This document shows, piece by piece, positions 54,706 to 62,540 of a stretch of 64,000 nucleotides of DNA. The position numbers and the translations under genes are program-made. Within the stretch, counting starts at the first letter, position 1. Every line of letters starts with the position of its first letter. This DNA comes from Streptosporangium subroseum (GTDB taxonomy: Bacteria > Actinomycetota > Actinomycetes > Streptosporangiales > Streptosporangiaceae). Where the stretch lies: assembly GCF_900188345.1 (NCBI RefSeq), contig NZ_FZOD01000047.1, forward strand, positions 1 to 64,000, given 5' to 3'. The notes under the pieces are model-generated. The model saw only the letters and a program-made list of their open reading frames with translations, was not told the origin of the DNA and did no database searches.

Positions 54706-54838
54706 CTCATCTCATTCTCACAACCCGTTCCATGCCCGTAATCGCCCTACCAGGCTGCCAGACGGCACGGGTGGTCGTCCCCTGGAAGGTTCTTCGAGCG
54801 ACAGGTCCCGGCGGATGCAATAACGGGAGCCGGAGCAC

Positions 54839-55127
54839 GTGAAAGGTGGCGATATGCGGCAAATGGGGTCCACGGGGCTGGCATGCGAAAGGAGCTGATC
54901 TCGCCAGACGCAACGACCGGGGCCGGGTGTGCGAATGGGGCGGGTTCTGGTGCGCGTGACCACTTGGGCCGGAGTGTACGAGAGGGGTGAGCCCGGGCGG
55001 GTGCGACGGCCGGGGCGCATGAAGGGAGTGAGCCCCAACGGGTTCAACCCCCGGGGCTGGAGCGGATGAAAGGGAATGAACCCTGGTAGGTGCAACCGCC
55101 GGCGCCGCAGGGTGCGAAAAGGAGATC
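54839..55127 (+). repeat. Degenerate ~46-bp tandem repeats ending in the photolyase ribosome-binding site
   Basis: Seven units opening TGCGAAAGG or a variant (GTGAAAGG, TACGAGAGG, CATGAAGGG, GATGAAAGG) start near 54839, 54884, 54930, 54976, 55018, 55065 and 55113, steps of 42-48 bp. The last opening is the Shine-Dalgarno of the photolyase gene. The remaining ~130 bp towards the merR-type start (54706-54838) show no gene and no clear promoter. Confidence 0.75.
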
Positions 55128-55130
55128 ATG

Positions 55131-56408
55131 ATGGACACCGTCATCGTTCTGTTCAACCGCGATCTCCGGACGCACGACCACCCGGCCCTCGCCGCCGCAT
55201 GCGAGAACGCGCGCCAGGTGGTCCCGCTTTTTGTGCTCGACCCCGCGCTGCCCGCGGGCCACCGTTCGGCCTTCCTGTCCGAGTGCCTCGCCGACCTGCG
55301 TCGATCGCTACGGGAGCGGGGCGGTGAGCTCGTGATTCGCCGGGGCGACCCGGTCGCGGAGACCGTACGGCTGGCAAGGCGGATCTCGGCCCAGGCCGTC
55401 TATGCCAGTTCGGACGTCAGCACGCTCGCGCGGCGCAGGCAGCGGCGGCTCGCCGAGGCATGTGAGCAGAGCCGGATGGAGTTTCGCGGGTTCCCCGGCG
55501 TGACGATCGTCGCGCCCGACGCGCTCAGGCCTTCGGGCGGTGGTGATCACTACCGGGTCTTCACACCCTACTGGCGCGCCTGGAGCGCCCATCCGCGGCG
55601 GGAGACGTTGAAGGCGCCCGACATGGTGCACGTTCCCGACGGTCTGGAGGGAGGTCTGCTGCCCGACTCGGATCATGAACCGTCCGTGCTGTTCAGGGGC
55701 GGTGAAACGGTGGCGCGCGAACGGATGAGGCAGTGGTTGAAGCACTGCGTGGAGGACTACGCCGACGGCCACGACGATCTCGCGGGAAACCGTACCTCCA
55801 GGCTGAGCCCGTATCTGCACTTCGGCTGCCTGTCGCCCCTGGAGCTGGAGTCGACGGCCGTGAACGGCGACGCCTTCGTCAGGCAGCTGTGCTGGCGCGA
55901 CTTCTTCCATCAGGTGACGGCGGCCTTCCCCCGCATCAACCGGGACGACTACCGGTCGCGCGGCCAGGAGTGGCGCACCGACTCCGGCGCCGCGCAGGCC
56001 TGGAAGGAGGGCATGACCGGGGTTCCGATCGTGGACGCGGGAATGCGGCAGCTGCTCACCGAGAACTGGATGCACAACCGGGCCCGCATGATCGTGGCGT
56101 CCTTCCTGGTCAGACGGCTGCGTCTCGACTGGCGAGTGGGGGCCGACCACTTCTTCGAGATGCTGCTCGACGGTGACATCGCCAACAACTACGGCAACTG
56201 GCAGTGGATGGCCGGGACGGGCAACAACACCCGGCCCAACCAGACGGTCAACCACATCCGGCAGGCCAAAAGGTTCGACCCGGACGGCGAATACGTCCGC
56301 CGCTACGTGCCCGAGCTGTGCTCGGTGCCGAAGAGGGCGATCCACGAGCCGTGGCTGTTGCCGGCGGGCGTCCCCGGCTATCCACAGCCCCTGGTCTCGA
56401 TGGATTGA
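55131..56408 (+). CDS. phr: Class I DNA photolyase / cryptochrome family
   Basis: 425 residues; ATG 55131 is six bases behind AAAAGGAG (ATG 55128 is three bases behind). It repairs UV pyrimidine dimers using blue light and FAD. The N-terminal photolyase domain is VLFNRDLRTHDHPALAAACE. The FAD-binding part has LSPYLHFGCLSPLELE, LCWRDFFHQV, GMTGVPIVDAGMRQLLTENW, MHNRARMIVASFLVRRLRLD and NNYGNWQWMAGTG with Trp residues for electron transfer. It is somewhat shorter than usual (about 450-480). Neighbouring MerR and sigma genes suggest light induction. Confidence 0.94.
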   Translation: MDTVIVLFNRDLRTHDHPALAAACENARQVVPLFVLDPALPAGHRSAFLSECLADLRRSLRERGGELVIRRGDPVAETVRLARRISAQAVYASSDVSTLARRRQRRLAEACEQSRMEFRGFPGVTIVAPDALRPSGGGDHYRVFTPYWRAWSAHPRRETLKAPDMVHVPDGLEGGLLPDSDHEPSVLFRGGETVARERMRQWLKHCVEDYADGHDDLAGNRTSRLSPYLHFGCLSPLELESTAVNGDAFVRQLCWRDFFHQVTAAFPRINRDDYRSRGQEWRTDSGAAQAWKEGMTGVPIVDAGMRQLLTENWMHNRARMIVASFLVRRLRLDWRVGADHFFEMLLDGDIANNYGNWQWMAGTGNNTRPNQTVNHIRQAKRFDPDGEYVRRYVPELCSVPKRAIHEPWLLPAGVPGYPQPLVSMD

Positions 56409-56455
56409 CAGCGCCCGGGCGGAACGATTTGGCTCTGCCGCACGTCGCAAAAAGT

Positions 56456-57397
56456 GTGACCTCTTTTGAGAGCATCGACGATGACCTACGGGCCGTTCAC
56501 GGGCGAGTGCGACAGCTGGAGCAGCTGACCAGACGGCGTCAGGCGGTGGAGGTCCAGCTCGACGAGGTCGGGCGGCTCATCGGCGACCTCGAAGCCGAAC
56601 TCGCCGAGGAGGAGCGGGGCGTCTCCAGGCTGGAGGGCGGCTTCTCGGCGTTCCTGGCCGGCCTCACCGGATCCAGGGAGGAGAAGCTGGCCGGGGAGAA
56701 GGCCCAGGCACTGGCCGTACGGCAGCGCCTGGAAGGGCAGCGAACCCGCCTCGAATGGCTGAACACCGACCGGACGGCCCTGGAGGAGGCACTGGCCGAG
56801 GTCGGGTCGGCCCCGGAGGAGTTCGCCGCGCTGCTCGAACGCAAGGAGCGCATGCTGGTGGAGTCGAGCGATCCCCGGGGCCGCGAGCTGGCCGAGATCG
56901 CCCAGCGGCTCGCCGAGGTCGACGCCGACCTCCGGGAGCACGAGGAGGCCCACCGTGCCGGGGTCGCCGCCGCCCACGCGGTCGGCCAGGTCCTGCGCTG
57001 CCTCGGCAGCGCGCGCGGCGCCTCCACGTGGGACATGCTCGCCGGCGGTGGCGGCATCGCGGACATGATGGAACGCGGCCACCTGCTCAACGCGGACGAG
57101 GCGGCCTGGCACGCCCAGCATCTCCTGGACGTCTTCGCCAGGGAACTCGTCGACATCGGCGTGCACGTCAGCCCGGCGCTTCCCAAGGTGGACACCCGCT
57201 GGTTCGCCGACATGTTCTTCGACAACATCGTCACCGATGCGATCAAGCATCAGCGGATCGCCCGCACGGGCGAGGCCGTCGGCGATGTCGCCGAATGGGT
57301 GGGCGGTACGGTGAACGGCCTGGCCGCCCGCTGCGGGGAGCTGACGCGCGGGCGCGACTCCTTCGTCGCCCGTCGCGAGGACGTCCTCACCGGCTGA
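56456..57397 (+). CDS. Coiled-coil protein of unknown function
   Basis: 313 residues from GTG 56456 (VTSFESIDDDLRAVHGRVRQ). Residues 5-75 and 100-180 are heptad-rich coiled coil (LEQLTRRRQAVEVQLDEVGR). The rest is helical with WFADMFFDNIVTDAIKHQRI near the end. The frame is open upstream into the photolyase gene, but those codons are in the wrong composition. No enzyme motif, signal peptide or membrane segment seen. I do not recognise a named family. Confidence 0.78.
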   Translation: MTSFESIDDDLRAVHGRVRQLEQLTRRRQAVEVQLDEVGRLIGDLEAELAEEERGVSRLEGGFSAFLAGLTGSREEKLAGEKAQALAVRQRLEGQRTRLEWLNTDRTALEEALAEVGSAPEEFAALLERKERMLVESSDPRGRELAEIAQRLAEVDADLREHEEAHRAGVAAAHAVGQVLRCLGSARGASTWDMLAGGGGIADMMERGHLLNADEAAWHAQHLLDVFARELVDIGVHVSPALPKVDTRWFADMFFDNIVTDAIKHQRIARTGEAVGDVAEWVGGTVNGLAARCGELTRGRDSFVARREDVLTG

Positions 57398-57600
57398 GGG
57401 ACGCCGCCGAAGTGGTCGAAGGGCGTCACCGATTCAGCGGAGGATCAAGGAAGTCGCAGGTCGGAGGACATCACCGATTGTCAGTGGCTCGGGGGTGCCG
57501 CGCGCCGGAGGGCGTCACCGACTGTCGGTGGCTCGGGGACGCCGCCGATACGTGAACGGATGAGGGACGTCCCCGGAAGCACCGGAGCCGGCGGGACGGA
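57398..57600. repeat. Degenerate ~45-bp tandem repeats downstream of the coiled-coil gene
   Basis: RCRTCACCGAYT opens units near 57423, 57468 and 57512 (45- and 44-bp steps). The last two share GTCRGTGGCTCGGGG, and GGGACGCCGCCGA recurs at both ends. No gene is supported in this 259-bp gap. Confidence 0.7.
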
Positions 57601-57656
57601 TGCCCGCGAGGTCAGCTCCGGAGCTTCGGGAACGACTCCATGGTCAACGAGCGATC

Positions 57657-58013
57657 TCAGTGCTTGTGACCGACAGCGTCATGGTCGTGGTCGTGCTCCT
57701 CGTCCTCATCCTCGTCCGAGGGACCGTCGGAGGGCTCGACGCCCAGCACGGCCTCGCGAGGCTCGATCTCCTCAACGTGCTCGATCAGACCCAGGACATG
57801 GTCCGGCTCGATCAGCCACTGCAGCGCCGTGGCACCGGTGTCGTCGGTGGAGACCAGCTCCGCCTGCTCCTTGCGCTCGTCATCGTCCAGATCGGCGTCC
57901 GGGTGGTTGATCTCCTTCAGCGCGGCAGCCTGCAGGCCCGCGAGGTCCTGCACCTCCACGGTAAGCTCGACAGTCAGACGCAGATAGCGTTCAGTGCCCG
58001 ATTCATCACTCAT
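57657..58013 (-). CDS. Small acidic protein with His/Asp-rich tail, unknown function
   Basis: 118 residues from ATG 58013. The first 85 residues look like a compact domain (YLRLTVELTVEVQDLAGLQA, ALQWLIEPDHVLGLIEHVEE). The tail is very acidic and ends EDEEHDHDHDAVGHKH, a plausible metal-binding or disordered tail. It lies 36 bp after ung on the same strand and may be co-transcribed. I do not recognise the family. Confidence 0.78.
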   Translation of the reverse strand: MSDESGTERYLRLTVELTVEVQDLAGLQAAALKEINHPDADLDDDERKEQAELVSTDDTGATALQWLIEPDHVLGLIEHVEEIEPREAVLGVEPSDGPSDEDEDEEHDHDHDAVGHKH

Positions 58014-58049
58014 GGTGTAAATCCTAGTGCCCTCGTAGGGTGCGATTGC

Positions 58050-58727
58050 CTAAGGAAGCTTCCACTCGACCGGCGTTGTGCCCTGCTGCTGGAGAAGCTC
58101 GTTGGTGCGGCTGAACGGGCGGGAGCCGAAGAAGCCGCTGCGGGCCGACAGAGGACTCGGGTGGGCCGATTCGACGGCCGGGAGTTTGCCGAGCATCGGG
58201 CGCAGGTTGCGGGCGTCACGCCCCCACAGAATCGCCACCATCGGCTTGTCGCGAGCGACCAGCGCCTTCATGGCCTGCTCGGTGACCTCTTCCCAGCCCT
58301 TGCCCCGGTGCGAGGCGGACTTGCCCGGCGCGACGGTGAGAACCCTGTTGAGCAGCAGCACGCCCTGCTCGGTCCACGGGGTCAGGTCGCCGTTGCTCGG
58401 CATCGGCAGGCCGAGATCCTCGGTGAGCTCCTTGTAGATGTTGCGCAGGCTGCCCGGAATCGGGCGCACGTCCGCGGCCACGGAGAAGCTCAGGCCGATC
58501 GGATGGCCCGGCGTGGGATAGGGGTCCTGGCCGACGATCAGCACCTTGACCTGGTCAAAGGGCTGTTGGAAGGCTCGGAGCACGTTGGCTCCCGACGGGA
58601 GGTACTGCCTGCCTTCCGCCACCTCCTTGCGGAGGAAATCGCCCATCTCGGCGATTTTTTCAGCGACGGGTTCGAGGGCCGTGGCCCACCCGGCTTCCAC
58701 GATTTCATTCAAAGGACGCGCGGCCAT
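58050..58727 (-). CDS. ung: Uracil-DNA glycosylase
   Basis: 225 residues from ATG 58727. Removes uracil from DNA in base-excision repair. Family 1 motifs: LIVGQDPYPTPGHPIGLSFS (catalytic Asp in GQDPYP), GVLLLNRVLTV, and HPSPLSARSGFFGSRPFSR (catalytic His). The length matches the family. A strong hairpin separates it from the ABC operon upstream. Confidence 0.97.
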   Translation of the reverse strand: MAARPLNEIVEAGWATALEPVAEKIAEMGDFLRKEVAEGRQYLPSGANVLRAFQQPFDQVKVLIVGQDPYPTPGHPIGLSFSVAADVRPIPGSLRNIYKELTEDLGLPMPSNGDLTPWTEQGVLLLNRVLTVAPGKSASHRGKGWEEVTEQAMKALVARDKPMVAILWGRDARNLRPMLGKLPAVESAHPSPLSARSGFFGSRPFSRTNELLQQQGTTPVEWKLP

Positions 58728-58750
58728 GCCGAAAACCCTATCGAGGTTTG

Positions 58751-58799
58751 AGGTCCGGTACGGCGTGCGCCGGAAATCCGCGCACGCCGTACCGGACCT
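58751..58799 (-). terminator. Terminator of the ABC-importer operon
   Basis: Perfect 20-bp stem AGGTCCGGTACGGCGTGCGC (58751-58770) with its exact complement at 58780-58799 and a 9-base loop. It begins six bases after the stop of the last permease gene and 24 bases before ung. Confidence 0.9.
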
Positions 58800-58805
58800 G
58801 CCCCT

Positions 58806-59681
58806 TTATTTCACCGAACCCGCCATCATGCCCTGCACGAAGTAACGCTGGAAGGCAAAGAACAAGATCAGCGGGATGATCAGCGACAGGAAGGCACCGG
58901 GCGCGAGGATGTCGACGTTGGTTCCGAACTGCCGCATCTGGGACTGCAGGGCCTTGGTCATCGGCTGGTTCTCGGTGTTGGCGAAGACCAGGGCGACGAG
59001 CAGGTCGTTCCAGACCCAGAGAAACTGGAAGATGCCGAGCGAAGCGACCGCGGGCTTGGCCAGCGGGAACACCACGGTCGAGAAGATCTTCCACTCACCC
59101 GCGCCGTCCATGCGCGCGGCTTCGAGCAGCGAGCGTGGAATGCCCGCGAAGAAGTTGCGGAGCAGGAAGATGGCGAAGGGGAGTCCGAAGGCGACGTGGA
59201 AGAGCACCACGCCGGCGATGGAGCCGAAGATGCCGATCGAGCCGTAGAGCTTCGCGATCGGGATCAGCGCGATCTGGATCGGCACCACCAGCAGGCCGAT
59301 CACCACCAGGAACAGCGCGTCCCTGCCGGGAAACTCCATCCAGGCGAACGCGTAGGCGGCCATGGACGCGATGCCGATCACCAGGAGGGTCGTGGGCACC
59401 GTGATGAGCACGGTGTTCCAGAACGACGCGGTGAACCCGGTGGCCAGCAGATCGGCGTAGTTCTTGATGGTCCACTCGGCCGGCTTGGTGAACGCCGTCC
59501 ACCAGCCGGTGGAGTTGTTGGCCGTCTCCTGGCGGAGCGAGACCACGAACAGGCCGAGGGTGGGAACCAGCCAGAACAGGCCGATCAGCACCAGCACCGC
59601 CTGGACGAGGCCGCCGCCGACCTTGTCCAGGATCTTGCTGATCACGTTGCGCGGTGGGGCGCCGAGACTGGAGGTCGTCAC
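58806..59681 (-). CDS. Carbohydrate ABC transporter permease (MalG type)
   Basis: 291 residues from GTG 59681, overlapping the upstream permease stop by 4 bp. Six hydrophobic segments (first about 24-46). The EAA loop for the ATPase is SLLEAARMDGAGEWKIFSTVVFPLAKP. It is an inner-membrane half of a CUT1 sugar importer, pairing with the permease at 59678. No ATPase gene is in the window; CUT1 systems in actinobacteria often share one MsiK-type ATPase coded elsewhere. Confidence 0.93.
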   Translation of the reverse strand: MTTSSLGAPPRNVISKILDKVGGGLVQAVLVLIGLFWLVPTLGLFVVSLRQETANNSTGWWTAFTKPAEWTIKNYADLLATGFTASFWNTVLITVPTTLLVIGIASMAAYAFAWMEFPGRDALFLVVIGLLVVPIQIALIPIAKLYGSIGIFGSIAGVVLFHVAFGLPFAIFLLRNFFAGIPRSLLEAARMDGAGEWKIFSTVVFPLAKPAVASLGIFQFLWVWNDLLVALVFANTENQPMTKALQSQMRQFGTNVDILAPGAFLSLIIPLILFFAFQRYFVQGMMAGSVK

Positions 59682-61066
59682 TGGTTGTCCCTCCTGAACC
59701 GGCGGATGTTGATGATCATGAAGGGCAGAACGAGGATCAGCAGGAAGATGGACAGCGCGCTGCCCAGCCCCTGGTTGCCTCCGCCGCCGAACGAGACCCG
59801 CCACATCTCCAGCGCGATCACGTTGGCCTGCGGCTGCACCGATCCCGGTGCGATGACAAAGACCAGGTCGAAGACCTTCAGCGTGTTGATGATCATCGTG
59901 ACGAACACGACGAGCAGCACCGGGGCGAGCAGCGGAATGGTGATCTTGCGGAACACCTGCCATTCGGTGGCCCCGTCGATGCGGGCCGCCTCCAGGGCGT
60001 CACGCGGGATGGCCGAGAGCCCCGCCGCGATCAGCACCATGGAGAATCCGGCCCACACCCAGATGAACGCTCCGATGATCGCCGGAGTGATCAGCGCCGG
60101 GCCGAGCCAGGCGATCCCGTTGAAGGCCGCGTGGAAGTTCGACTCCGGCAGCCGCACCAGATAGTCGCCCGGAGCCAGTCCGGTGAGGCGGAAGGTCCCG
60201 TCGGCCTCGGTGGTGGCGGTGGCCTTGACGGCACCGTTCTGCACCGCCTCGACGGTCACGCCCGTCAGGCCCTTCTCCGTGGGATCCACCTGGTTGACGG
60301 CGCCTCCGCCGCCCTGGGTGAAGTCCACCCACACGGTCCCGGCCAGTTCGCCGGGGCCCGGCTGGGGCGCCTTCGCCGTCGCCGCGGAGGCGAGGGTCTC
60401 GGGCTTCACGCCGACCAGGGGGAGGAGCACGGCCTTGCCGGGTCCCGCGGGCTGCTTGGTCACCACCGCGCCCTGCTGACCGGCGACCGGCGACCGGTCG
60501 TTCTCTCTGGGCCGGGCGTCCGGGTAGCCGTCGGAGGAGCCGAAGACGTCCGTCACCGAGGTGATGATCGCGTTGGCCACACCCCGGTCCGGGGCCTGCT
60601 CGTAGACCAGGCGGAAGATGACGCCGGAGGCCATCAGGGAGACGGCCATCGGCATGAACACGATCAGCTTGAAGGCGGTCGCCCAGCGGATCCGTTCCGT
60701 CAGCACCGCGAAGACCAGGCCCACCGCGGTGACCAGGGCGGGAGCCACCGCGACCCAGATCAGGTTGTTCCTGATCGTGGTCAGGGTGGAGGAGTCATTG
60801 AAGATCGTCGCGTAGTTCTCGACGCCGACGAAGGTGTTCCCGTTGGAGTCGTAGAAGCTGCGGAAGATCGAGTAGATGATCGGGTAGATCACCATTGCGC
60901 CGAGCAGGAGCACGCCCGGCAACAGGAACCAGATTGCCAGCCTCGCCGGAGGACCCAGGGACCCGGCCTTCACGGGAGCCGGCTCGGGAGCCTTCTCAGG
61001 AGCCGCCTCCGGTACCGCCTGCGATACCGGAGGCGGTGCCGGAGGGCCGTCTAACCGATCGGTCAC
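59678..61066 (-). CDS. Carbohydrate ABC transporter permease (MalF type) with inserted extracytoplasmic domain
   Basis: 462 residues from GTG 61066, behind GGGGAGAGG; typical family length is about 300. After a Pro/Ala/Glu N-terminal tail come TM segments (WFLLPGVLLLGAMVIYPIIY, then three more by about residue 165). About 130 extra residues follow (about 175-310: GELAGTVWVDFT, LTGVTVEAVQNGAVKAT, DGTFRLTGLAPGDYLVRLPE). They look like a Cna-B/SdrD-B or carboxypeptidase-regulatory-like beta-sandwich. The remaining TM segments and the EAA loop (DALEAARIDGATEWQVFRKI) complete the permease. The insertion should face outside, near the binding protein. Confidence 0.92.
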   Translation of the reverse strand: MTDRLDGPPAPPPVSQAVPEAAPEKAPEPAPVKAGSLGPPARLAIWFLLPGVLLLGAMVIYPIIYSIFRSFYDSNGNTFVGVENYATIFNDSSTLTTIRNNLIWVAVAPALVTAVGLVFAVLTERIRWATAFKLIVFMPMAVSLMASGVIFRLVYEQAPDRGVANAIITSVTDVFGSSDGYPDARPRENDRSPVAGQQGAVVTKQPAGPGKAVLLPLVGVKPETLASAATAKAPQPGPGELAGTVWVDFTQGGGGAVNQVDPTEKGLTGVTVEAVQNGAVKATATTEADGTFRLTGLAPGDYLVRLPESNFHAAFNGIAWLGPALITPAIIGAFIWVWAGFSMVLIAAGLSAIPRDALEAARIDGATEWQVFRKITIPLLAPVLLVVFVTMIINTLKVFDLVFVIAPGSVQPQANVIALEMWRVSFGGGGNQGLGSALSIFLLILVLPFMIINIRRFRRDNQ

Positions 61067-61077
61067 GGCCTCTCCCC

Positions 61078-62412
61078 TTACTTCCAGGCCTTTTTGGCCT
61101 CGTCTTCGAGCTTGCTCTGGACGCCCTTGACGTCGGCCGGGTTGCGCACGAAGTCCTGCAGGAGCTTCCACTCGCCCTTGCCGTCGGTGCCGCCGAAGGC
61201 GCTGGGGGCGAGGTCGGACATGTCGTAGCGGACCGCGTCACCGGCAGAGATGATCGTCTCGGCGAGCTTCTTGGTCAGCTCGGACGGGTAGTTGTCGGGC
61301 GAGACATTGCGGTTGGGGGAGAGGTAGCCGGGAAGCTTGGCCCAGATCTCGCCGCCCTCCTTGGAGGCGAGGAACTCCAGCAGCTCCATCGAGCCCTTGG
61401 AGTCCTTCAGCGCCACCGCGATGTCGCCGCCCAGCACGACCGGCTCGGTGTCACCGGCCTTGGGGAACGGGAAGTACTTGGCCTCCTCGCCCAGCTTCGC
61501 GCCGGACTCCTCGGCCGTGGTGCCCACGAAGTCGGCCTCGATCACCATCGCCGACTTGTCCTGGCCGTAGACCTGGGTCACGCAGGTGGGGAAGTCGGTC
61601 TGCAGGGCGCCGGAGGAGCCGCCGAGCAGGAACTCCTTCTTGCCGACCAGCTGGCCGATCTTCTCCAGCGCGGTGGTCACGCTGGCGTCGGTCCACGGGA
61701 TCTCGTGCTTGGAGAGCTTGGTGTAGTTCTCCGGGCCCGCGCTGGACAGGTAGACGTTCTCGAACAGGTCGGTCAGGGTCCAGCCGGACGCGCCGCAGAG
61801 GGAGAACGGCGCGGTGCCGGAGTCCGCGATCGTCTGGGCGGTCGTGACGAGGTCGTCCCAGGTGGCGGGCGGCTGCGTGCCGGCGTCCTGGAAGGCCTGG
61901 TCGCGGTACCAGATGAGCGACTTGTGGGCCGCCTTCACCAGCACGCCGTACACCTGGCCGTCGGCGGAGCCGAGTTCCTTCCAGTACGGGGTGTAGTTGT
62001 CGTCGAGCTGCTTCTGCACCTCGGCGGTGAGCGGCTTGAGCGCCTTCTGGTCGGCGTACTGCTGGACCAGGCCGGGCTGGGGCAGGATCGCGACGTCCGG
62101 CGGGCTGCCGCCCTGGATGCGCGGGCCGAGATAGGCACCGGTGTCCTCGCCGGTGGAGGCGTAGGTGACCTTGGCCCCGGTCTTGGCCTCGAAGGCCTTG
62201 AGCACCTGCTCGAAGTTGGTCTGCTCGGAGCCCGTCCACTTGGCCGCGACCTCGAGGCTCACGCCTTCGAGGGTCTTGGCCTCGGCGGGCGCGGAGGCGG
62301 GGGCGCTGCCGCTCGCGGCCGGTGTTGTGGGTGCCGCCGCCTCGCCGCCGCCGCATGCGGCGAGTGCGAGTGCGAGTCCGGCCGTCGTCGCCATGGCAAT
62401 GGATTTGCGCAT
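61078..62412 (-). CDS. Sugar ABC transporter solute-binding lipoprotein
   Basis: 444 residues from ATG 62412, behind CAGGAGG. A signal peptide with lipobox LALAACGGG ends at about residue 20, so the mature protein is lipid-anchored. Family 1 extracellular binding-protein features: GAKVTYASTGEDTGAYLGPR, PPDVAILPQPGLVQQYADQ, YGVLVKAAHKSLIWYRDQAF and PATWDDLVTTAQTIADSG. The likely ligand is an oligosaccharide or glycoside. It is directly upstream of the two permease genes (11 bp). Confidence 0.94.
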   Translation of the reverse strand: MRKSIAMATTAGLALALAACGGGEAAAPTTPAASGSAPASAPAEAKTLEGVSLEVAAKWTGSEQTNFEQVLKAFEAKTGAKVTYASTGEDTGAYLGPRIQGGSPPDVAILPQPGLVQQYADQKALKPLTAEVQKQLDDNYTPYWKELGSADGQVYGVLVKAAHKSLIWYRDQAFQDAGTQPPATWDDLVTTAQTIADSGTAPFSLCGASGWTLTDLFENVYLSSAGPENYTKLSKHEIPWTDASVTTALEKIGQLVGKKEFLLGGSSGALQTDFPTCVTQVYGQDKSAMVIEADFVGTTAEESGAKLGEEAKYFPFPKAGDTEPVVLGGDIAVALKDSKGSMELLEFLASKEGGEIWAKLPGYLSPNRNVSPDNYPSELTKKLAETIISAGDAVRYDMSDLAPSAFGGTDGKGEWKLLQDFVRNPADVKGVQSKLEDEAKKAWK

Positions 62413-62540
62413 GCTGAACAAACCTCCTGTGGTGTCAAAGCCCCGGAATTCGGGAGAAGTAATTCGGGAGAAGCGAAAGAGAGCGGAGGGCTGAATCGAG
62501 ATCCGGGAGGGATGACGGCTCGCCGGGGGGTCGCCCCGGG

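Noticed and set aside
54839..55127. Possible CRISPR-like array
   Set aside because: Units are degenerate along their whole length, with no identical repeats, no unique spacers and no cas genes.
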